From Rhodocollybia butyracea (lineage: Eukaryota; Basidiomycota; Agaricomycetes; Agaricales; Omphalotaceae): a stretch of DNA of 64,000 nt. This document shows, piece by piece, positions 56,715 to 64,000 of the stretch. Each line of letters opens with the position of its first letter. The first letter of the stretch is position 1. The translations under genes and the position numbers were made by a program. The notes under the pieces are model-generated. The model saw nothing but the letters and a program-made list of their open reading frames with translations. It did not search any database and was not told where the DNA came from. The stretch spans positions 1-64,000 of the forward strand of contig JADNRY010000069.1 in assembly GCA_015501585.1 (NCBI GenBank), written 5' to 3'.

Positions 56715-58725
56715 CTATATTGTGTCTTCAATTATTTTCCTCTTCTCATCCAGATGCGGGACAGATGTACCAGGATACCGCTTTCTCCCATGTACAAACC
56801 ACCAAGCCCAAGTTAAAAGGCTTAGTCCAACTAATATAACTGAATTGTAGGAAACTGAAACGTCGTCCGCAGGGAGAAAATAAGGAAAACAGTAGATTAT
56901 GTTTGTCAGTATGATAAGCAATACCGCGAGGGCGTTGATCACCGGCCCAAGGATCGAACCCATCCAGAACGGACCTCTGGGAACGTTTGGCCCGGCGGAA
57001 GAGAGGCGGGAAAGGAGATGTGGTAAGATAGCGAGGAGATACGAAGTAGTAGTGAGAATGATGAAGGAACCCGCGAGATCGCTAAAGGCAGTTGGACTGC
57101 CTAGTTGAATAGCGCCAAGGACAATGCAAAGAACAACTGCGTGAACAAAAGATATCAACGAAACCACTAGGATGGAAGGACCAGAGAGCCGTACAGCACA
57201 ACAGAGTAGACCGGACTGGGCAACTCAACTTGACAGATACTTCGGTGAAGTATTCTGAAAAGGGTGTTGCATTATCTCGAGCCAGGGCCCACCAGGATCT
57301 TCCCAACTGTGATGATTCGAAACCAAATGAGTTAAAAGTCAGTGAGGATCTTTTATTAATATGACACACAACGAGATAGCCCCCTAACAAAGATCCTGTC
57401 GTTGCCAACAAGATGATTAATAGCAGCGCAAATGTCGCTACAACATTCTCAGTAGCTTGATGGTATATTTCCGCAAGGGGAAAGGAAGTCCCGGTGTTCA
57501 ATACTGCTTCTAGATCGGTAATGGAAAACATGATTGCAATTGCAAAGGATAGCGAGGCTGATAGAAAATATCAACAGGGAGAAAAATATAGCGATCATAG
57601 AAAGAAAGGAAGACTCACACACCGTTCCAACAATCATCTGCGCCGCGACCGCCTTAGGTAAATCTCTCCTTGGATTCGGGAGCTCCTCAGCGATGTGTGA
57701 AATAGCGTCTGGGGTACCAATGGCATAAGCCCCGTTCAACATACCGGCGAGGAAAGCAACGCCAGAGGGCCATCCGGTTTGATTGTCCCATTCAGTAAAA
57801 ACAAAGGCCGCAGATGCATGTTGGCGCGGAATGACCGCGAGCATCTATGCAACGAAATAGAAGAGGAGCGAGAAGGAGCGAGGTGAATAGATAAGTATGA
57901 AATATTACATCTTCACTCACAACGATGGTCACGATTCCCCCCCCAACTACCGCCACACTTCCTAGCCTTTGAATGACTGGCAGCCACGAATTTCGGAAAA
58001 TGACAACCACCACAGAAGCCATATGTATCAAAACAAATGCGGTATAAACGTGCCATCGCTGGGGAATGTACGTGTCTTGATGAAATAGAGCGTACATGTC
58101 CACGAAGATATTTGCTGGGATGACAGCATTAGACGAGACGGCGAAAATCCATCCATAGAAATTTATAAACCTGTTAATACTTGGTTATATTTAACTTGGC
58201 GGGATCTGATGTACGAAGACTCGCCCAGTGAAAAAACCAACAATACGACCATATCGACCTGCCGTGACAGACGCCCAGTGATAAACTGTAGATGAAATAT
58301 TAGCGAATGAATGCTCTAGGCCTCAATTAGTCTTGCCTCCCCCAGTACTGGGTATTGAGCTTGCGAGCTCTGCAATGCTCGCGGCCATAAAGCTGTAGTA
58401 GAAGCAAGCTGCTATAAGCTCCCAGATGATTCCTGGTGGTCCTCCGTTTGATAGACCGACGACGATGGTACCACCTAAAGCGCCCCAAGCATTGTCTGTG
58501 CAAACATTGATTTAGGAACTCGACAGGACATGGATGAAACCGATACACGCCAATAGTAACAGAGGTCGAGCAGATACTCAACAAGCTGTATTGACGCTGC
58601 AGTTGGTCGACGTGCCCACTGGCGTTAACTCTTATTACATCCTGAATGTCACCATCGACTTCCTTAGGCAAATGCACGCTTAAATCGTAGCCTTTGTCCG
58701 ACTCAGAAAGTTTCAACGCTGACAT
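56715..58725 (-). CDS. Amino-acid/GABA/choline-type permease (APC superfamily)
   Basis: Proton-coupled uptake transporter with about 12 membrane helices. Eight exons (58,551-58,725; 58,337-58,495; 58,225-58,285; 57,921-58,170; 57,619-57,844; 57,370 or 57,373 to 57,557; 57,195-57,306; 56,715-57,136) give 529 or 530 residues. Family features are DNAWGALGGTIVVGLSNGGP, AELASSIPSTGGVYHWASV, GTPDAISHIAEELPNPRRDL and SWWALARDNATPFSEYF, which place it in the fungal GABA/choline/polyamine (Uga4/Hnm1-like) group. The first three introns all need GC donors (TTG|GCGTGT, GAG|GCAAGA, TGG|GCGAGT); no GT alternative keeps frame. The C-terminus is cytosolic and charged (HLDEKRKIIEDTI). Substrate cannot be assigned. 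Confidence 0.87.
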
Positions 58726-59098
58726 TGCTTTGGATCAACTAGAAGAGGTATCCGGAGGAAGCGTTTGGTTATATGTTCGGAGCGAGTGTTTAAGGATAAC
58801 GATGTACGAGTTATCATCGTCCCTATGGATTGACGCTCCAAGAGATGAGAGATTTTAACTAGTTTAGAATGTTTTCACAGCAGATGAGTGAAAGTTACTC
58901 AAATGATCGCACATGACATACTAAAAGAGATAATGAGATGTCAATACCTAGAAAACCGTTGAGATTTTCGGTTAGATGTCCCACATAGCCGGAGAAGAAG
59001 ACTTCAGGATTCAGAGATCATGAGATAGCTGGATGATTTTAACTTGATATTTATAAATTAATGATGGAAAACTAGCATACATACATACAGATCATATT
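58726..59098. other. Short intergenic stretch
   Basis: About 370 bases between the permease start and the palC stop, both on the minus strand. It should hold the permease promoter. No motif stands out. Confidence 0.4.
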
Positions 59099-60625
59099 TT
59101 AATAATATTCCCCTGCACCAGCGTATGCCGTATCTGATGCGGTTTCATTGTCATTGGACTGAGTTTGAGCTTCGGATCCTGGTCCGAACGTTAGTTTGGA
59201 CGGAACATATGCCGTAGGATAGACGGCAGTTGCACCGGTGGGCATACGTGATTGAAGGTCGGCCTGTGAGGGAATAGGTTGAAAATGGACCTACGATTAA
59301 AATGAGACAAAGTACACCACACTATCGGGACGCGTACTCACAGTATCGTTTACCTTCTTGTAATGTTTTAACCAAACATCTATTATTTCCAACTCATTCG
59401 CTACCTTTTCTTTCCTCGAACTCCTGTCTCTCTTTTCCTTGTCGCTTTTTGCTAGTCCAACTCCCTTGCCACCATCCTTCAAATCCTGCAGCTCCTTCTT
59501 CGCCCAAAGTAAAAATCCAATAGCATCGCCGGCCTTCTTCTCTCCGCCTCTCTCACCTGCATCAATGCCGAGCCACTTTTTAGCTAGAGCAGAATGCAAA
59601 GCATTCTCACCGGACATATAGTGCCTTAGATCGGTCGAGACATCTTCGGAGGACTTCGAAGATGATGACTGGGTTTTGGCCAGAGTTCTGGCACTAGAGT
59701 AGAGGGAAGCACATTCGAGGTGTAATTTAGCGATGAGACCGGGTGCAGGGTGGGATTTAGGAAGTGGTGGACCAGGCGCAACATTTGAATCGTAAAAAGA
59801 TTTGGAGAGCAATTTCCGAATAGCTAGAGTTTGAGCGTCTGCTAGGGACATCCTAGAACACGATAGGTCAACATTGAAAGACACAAGGCAGATAACGATA
59901 ACGCACTTGGCCAAGGATGTGCATACCTCCGGGAAGAGATCCACTGGCAATTGCGAGGATGATTTTGACCTTTCAAGTTCAGGCAACACGGTTTCGCTGA
60001 GAAATGTGAATATCCCGCTTGCACGTCCTAGATAGCCAGTTGCATGCTTCAGTTGCCCCTCTTTTGCTTCTCTCTCCGATTGCGAGATAGCCCGATCATG
60101 CTCGTAGGCACCGAGACTGGTCACAATGGTCCGGGCCAGATTGGAGAAAGCAAAAGCGTATGTGAGAAGACAACAAGCATGTTCTGCATGAAAAGACGAT
60201 AAAGAAACTCGGGGAGAGCTGTGGAAGAGGTTGGCGGAAAGCGTAGTTCTCCAGCTGAAAACTTTTGGTTCAATTGGGGTGAGCACAACTAGGAGAAATT
60301 ATTAGCGAACCAGGTGCTGATTTGAGCTGAAGATCTCCATGAGCTACACAATTCATAATACTCTGTAGCTGAGGCAGATATTCATCTATAATCTTTTCGG
60401 ATATTAGCTTGATAGTCATTGGCTTTAATTATATTATTTCACCTTAATGACGGTAAGATAATCCTTTTCGCCATCGTTTCTCTTGCTTTCCTTCAGAGTA
60501 CCACGAAGTTTAGAGCGTATCTGAGTAGCCTCTGAAATACGCCGCGTAAAGGATCCAGAAGGATCGTTAACTATTTCAGAGAAAGAGATTGCGCCGGTTG
60601 TTGAGAAATCGTACAAGAAGGTCAT
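59099..60625 (-). CDS. palC: pH-response regulator PalC (BRO1 domain)
   Basis: PalC is part of the fungal ambient-pH (Pal/Rim) pathway, bridging plasma-membrane sensors and ESCRT-III during alkaline signalling. Five exons (60,443-60,625; 60,350-60,392; 59,907-60,288; 59,342-59,852; 59,099-59,290) give 436 residues. The N-terminus MTFLYDFSTTGAISFSEIV and the block FSWRTTLSANLFHSS are PalC hallmarks. BRO1-domain helices include AKEGQLKHATGYLGRASGIF and HPAPGLIAKLHLECASLYSS, then GENALHSALAKKWLGIDAG, AIGFLLWAKKELQDL and a basic stretch before ELEIIDVWLKHYKKVNDT. The last exon begins VHFQPIPSQADLQSRMPTGA, as in other PalC proteins. The second intron was placed at AATT|GTGTAG; the only other in-frame option would be 22 nt. 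The start codon lies 59 bp from that of the divergent EZH2-like gene. Confidence 0.92.
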
Positions 60626-60656
60626 GGTTCAAGACTAAGCGCTCGTAGACGCTTCC

Positions 60657-60743
60657 ATGTCGATAACTGCAACCTCCCAGCCAGATGAAGATGAAACGAT
60701 CGTCGGTATGGAAGCAACTCTCATTGGCACTATCAGACTCTAA
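60657..60743 (+). other. Upstream open reading frame overlapping the EZH2-like start
   Basis: An ATG at 60,657 opens 28 codons (MSITATSQPDEDETIV onward) in another frame and ends at 60,743, after the presumed main start at 60,685. If transcribed, it would be expected to lower initiation at 60,685. The N-terminus of the main protein is poorly conserved, so an alternative first exon is also possible. Confidence 0.4.
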
Positions 60744-63309
60744 ACACCAAATTGCCAAACCAGCTGCCGGCAAGATATACGAAAATGTTTTCACTGAGTT
60801 TTGGAGCGAATTTCTAGTTTCGGCACAAAACGAAATCAACAATTTGAAAACTCCCGATTCCAATGTTTTCACTGATGCTGGAGAATCACCTTGGTTAACT
60901 CTTTTCCACGTGAATATCGAGGATAAGGTCAACGAGCGTATACTGGCCGCCCTGTGCACAATCCAAACTTAGAGAATCCGCTCAACTATTATTCTTGCTC
61001 TTTGGCTTCACAGAACATGGAGGACTACCTTCCGTTAGACTTCATTCCACATTCGGACTTTCCCGATTTCGAGGCTGAAGAAAATGAAATCTTGCAACAG
61101 CTCGAACAGCTTCAACTTGAAAAGGGATATCCCTGGCAAAATCTTATAAACCCTGACCGTGTGTCTCTTGTCTCAACTCTCGAAGAAATTTCAAAATGTT
61201 GAAACTGAACACATGTTTTTTGGACAGTGGATGTTGTTGACATCGAAGTTGCAAGGCGTTTGCACTTTGAGATGAAGCTCTCATACAGTGGGATTAATGA
61301 CTTGTGTATACTACGTCTCCCTCTCAGAGATGGTAATGAGTACGGTTTGCTATGGGAATATAATCAAAGGTTTGCATCTCACCTGCCCCGGATTGTCTTG
61401 TTCTGAGTATCTGTACTTATTAGAGAACCTGTTCAATGGGAGTCCTGTCGCTCTGCGGAACTAGATATACCTCAATTCCCGAAGAATTTTGTAACTCGGA
61501 GTGGGTTGACTCTTCTTGAAGATATTAACCTTGGTATCCCATTTTTTTGCCCCAGCCTGAGCTGTGTTAGATCCCACTGTGTCCATTACACTAATGGTAG
61601 GCAGCAAGGTAAGTTGAGTCCTAATTTCTATCTCTAATACTGAATGCTTTGTGGATTCACTGTGAAGTTTCGGAAGCTTTTGAACCTCCAAAAGCACAGA
61701 TAACCCATCAAAATATGATGTCAAGTAATGCAGAACAAAGCCATTGTGGTAACCAATGTTTTCTTGGGGTAAATAAAGACACAGTGGTATGACTTGTCCT
61801 TTTCCATTGACTGAGAATCATCGACTTTCTCTGGGATGTAGGAGACCAGTATGTGGGACCTCAAAGAGGAGCAGGATCTGAGAGATGTTTTGGAGCTAGC
61901 CCCAGACACATTACCTTGTCATCTTGCAGTGATGATTCAAAAGCCTTGTTATGAGGTATGACTTGTGTGATCATACCAGCCTCATGTACTAATTCACATA
62001 CTTAGATCTATTCTCGGCGAAGACGCATCTTGCTTGATGATGACATTCTAGAGCAGCAGTTTTCCAAAATTAAACCATTGTCCAAGCGGTCCGAATCTAA
62101 AGCTTTAAAGGGTGTTGTAACATTTCTCTCTTGTATTTGTATGTCATGGGCTCACTTGGTGTATAGCTTTCAAACATCATAGTCACAGAAATAAACATGT
62201 AGTCAAGCCCTGCACACACAAAGGTCGATGTGGGAGATCAGCTGGGACTGAATGTCAGTGCTTCACCCAAAAGCAGTTTTGTCAGCGAAACTGTCGCTGT
62301 CCTGATGACTGTAAGCATATATTCACTTAACTTCTGTACTTTGTCAGTCTATAATCATTCTATTAGGTCCCTACCGCTTTAAGGGATGTAAATGTAGAAA
62401 ATGCAAAGATGACAAGTGTTTATGCCGCCGACTGCGTAGGGAGTGTGATCCTGAGCTTTGCCATTTGTAGATAATCTCGTTTTTTTTTTGTTTGGATCTT
62501 CACTAACCTATTTTTTCCATACAGCAAGGATGAAGGTCACTACTCACATTAATATATAACCGTCTTCACTCAAATTTTTGATCTATCCACAGTTTCAAAG
62601 AAGACATGTCATAACTCTCATATTCAGTGTGGAGAGCCCAGTGTATGTACTCATAAAAGGAATCTACCCTTGTATTCACTTCGATGTGGCTAGTGCATTG
62701 AAATAAAGCAGACAGAGCTTGGGCAAGGTGCCTTTATCTGCCGAAGGATCGAGAAGAATGGATTTATTGCGGGTAAGTTCCATACATATGTTTCTTATCA
62801 AAGTTGCTCAAATCTCTTTGCATTAGAGTATGTTGGAGAGGTTCAAGATGCAAATGAACATGGTCATTGGGAGTGAGTGCTTATCTCACAGATCTAAATA
62901 ATTTCTCAAGTTGAGTGCTTTTGTCATTCTCCAGTAGCATTCATAAGCTCCGATATCTCAATTATACCTACACTTTGGACCAAAACTTGAATAAGGTATT
63001 AAACAGTGCTCAGATTGGAAATGAGACGAGGTACATCAACCACCATTCACGAAAGTTCAATTGCGAAGCTCGTAGTAAGTTCAGCTTGCTCTGTGCCATA
63101 GCTGTCAAAATGTTTATGTACGGAACTAAAAGATATAATGGTCCATAACGAGTTTCGGATTGGCATATACGCAAGTAAGTTTTCCCTGGAATCCTTACTC
63201 AGAAATCACTCACTTAATTTGTGAACCAGCAAAGACAATCAAGAAGGGCAAAGAGTTGATCTTAAATTATGGAGACACTTATTGGGGAGATAATAAACCA
63301 GACGAGTAA
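60685..63309 (+). CDS. EZH2/E(z)-type histone H3K27 methyltransferase (PRC2 catalytic subunit)
   Basis: SET-domain enzyme of Polycomb repressive complex 2, setting H3K27 methylation in facultative heterochromatin. Sixteen exons join in phase to 554 residues. The N-terminal half is weakly conserved, with acidic and helical segments (FPDFEAEENEILQQLEQLQL) and a Cys-rich stretch CPSLSCVRSHCVHY. The CXC domain (about 343-413) is clear: KPCTHKGRCGRS, CQCFTQKQFCQRNCRCPDDC, FKGCKCRKCKDDKCLCRRL, RRECDPELC. The SET domain (about 431-554) has LGQGAF, EYVGE, ETRYINHHSRKFNCEA, HNEFRIGIYA and KGKELILNYGDTYW. Compared with the usual NHS and DY forms, this copy has NHH and NY. The start at 60,685 is tentative. 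Intron 2 was extended (donor at 61,159) because the alternative was only 30 nt. Its stop lies 5 bp from the stop of the convergent methyltransferase gene. Confidence 0.85.
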
Positions 63310-63314
63310 GTATA

Positions 63315-64000
63315 TTAAGCGTACTTTGATTTTTTACTCGACTTTCTACCTTCTGAGCCGGAATTTTGCTTCCGTTTTGTGCTACCCTTCTCCCCACACT
63401 CAGCTCTGTGCCAACTCTGCAATTGTTCAAGTGTAGTCGTGACAATGCGCCGCTCACCCAAGCGTACAACTGTTGCATGAAACTTCGCCAGTGCCAGATT
63501 TTGGCTTTTGAGGATCTCTTCGTCATGCTAAATAGTGGAAGTGAGCAAGCATAAGTGGATAGCATGTGAGCTGACCTCAATGGTTGAAGGATACCGAGCC
63601 AAACAATTTTTCAGCACTGAAATGAGAAGATCGAGAACTTGAGAGTTAAGTTTCGGTCTTGGAGGTTTTCCCTTTTCTCGGACCTTCTCCCACTCATCTG
63701 CTGGGAGATATAGCAAGCGAATGAAAGAGATCATAACCTGTGGAATTTCATTGTTCATTTCAAGGATAAAAACACTGTTGGCAGTTCATGCTAATTCCGA
63801 TGAACAACGACAGCGAGTACTTACTCATCACCGCCCTCCTCTAACCACCAGTCGATCCTTTCAGTACTTGAGGAAGACACAGTATGCTCAGAAAAGGTAG
63901 AGAGCACCAAATCGGCCCCAATTTCCACTACATCTGCGGGGTTGCCTCTCATGCCTCCAGGCAAAGACAAGAGATCAACATGGCCATAACGACGGAGGAG
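63315..64000 (-). CDS. Ribosomal lysine methyltransferase (RKM4/SETD6-like), 3' part
   Basis: Partial gene; the 5' part with the SET domain lies beyond the right edge. Three exons are seen (from 64,000 to 63,825; 63,576-63,774; 63,315-63,527). They encode LLRRYGHVDLLSLPGGMRGN, PADVVEIGADLVLSTFSEH, RIDWWLEEGGDDVFILEM, FIRLLYLPADEWEKVREKGK and ILKSQNLALAKFHATVVRLG, matching the helical Rubisco-LSMT-type substrate-binding region at the C-terminus of fungal Rkm4/SETD6-like enzymes. It ends with a basic tail rich in Lys and Ser (STKRKQNSGSEGRKSSKKSK), probably a nuclear localisation signal. The stop is at 63,315-63,317, convergent with the EZH2-like gene, so the two transcripts very likely overlap. 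The exact target (ribosomal protein versus another nuclear substrate) is not determined. Confidence 0.8.

Noticed and set aside
56319..56816. 165-codon open frame on the plus strand
   Set aside because: It overlaps the permease 3' end in antisense and shows no domain or splice pattern.
1..64000. CRISPR arrays, operons, Shine-Dalgarno sites, bacterial elements
   Set aside because: The window is clearly eukaryotic (spliceosomal introns throughout) and no direct-repeat/spacer array is present.

Overview
This window is nuclear DNA from a filamentous basidiomycete, most likely an agaricomycete. The evidence is dense, short spliceosomal introns (mostly about 45-65 nt), gene families typical of that group (stand-alone class I terpene synthases, single-pass membrane proteins with a PPxY tail, degenerate serine protease relics, an EZH2-type methyltransferase), and fungus-specific genes such as palC, ppg1 and a Cdc11/AspA septin. 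All multi-exon models below were built by hand: donor/acceptor sites were chosen so that phases agree and the total length is a multiple of three.

The window has two halves. Positions 1 to about 26,000 are accessory, duplicated and decaying. They hold a frameshifted septin at the left edge; a terpene synthase with a broken second copy; repeated remnants of a divergent gene pair (gene 1 on the minus strand, gene 2 on the plus strand) that look like two branches of one HNH-nuclease-like family sharing a CACGTG-containing intergenic promoter; a 2.4 kb tandem segmental duplication carrying a membrane-protein gene and LINE debris; and a roughly 190 bp repeat lying downstream of several of these duplicated units.

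Positions about 26,600 to 64,000 are core and gene-dense. In order: CLC chloride channel (-), Ca2+/H+ exchanger (+), relic of a trypsin-like protease (+), CUE-domain protein (-), ARFRP1/Arl3-type GTPase (+), V-ATPase subunit c'' (-), two tail-to-tail paralogous short-chain dehydrogenases (+/-), an F-box gene with one nonsense codon (-), a CRAL-TRIO protein (+), a PPG1-type phosphatase (-), a two-finger C2H2 protein (+), an amino-acid/GABA-type permease (-), palC (-), an EZH2-like histone methyltransferase (+), and the 3' part of an RKM4/SETD6-like lysine methyltransferase (-) running off the right edge.

Several core products act on vacuolar or endomembrane ion and pH balance (CLC, Ca2+/H+ exchanger, V-ATPase c'', PalC, Arl3-type GTPase). 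The strongest candidate for something undescribed is the divergent gene 1/gene 2 family at 2,765-4,080 and 13,263-18,800. Five introns of otherwise ordinary genes appear to use GC-AG splice sites, three of them in one permease gene.
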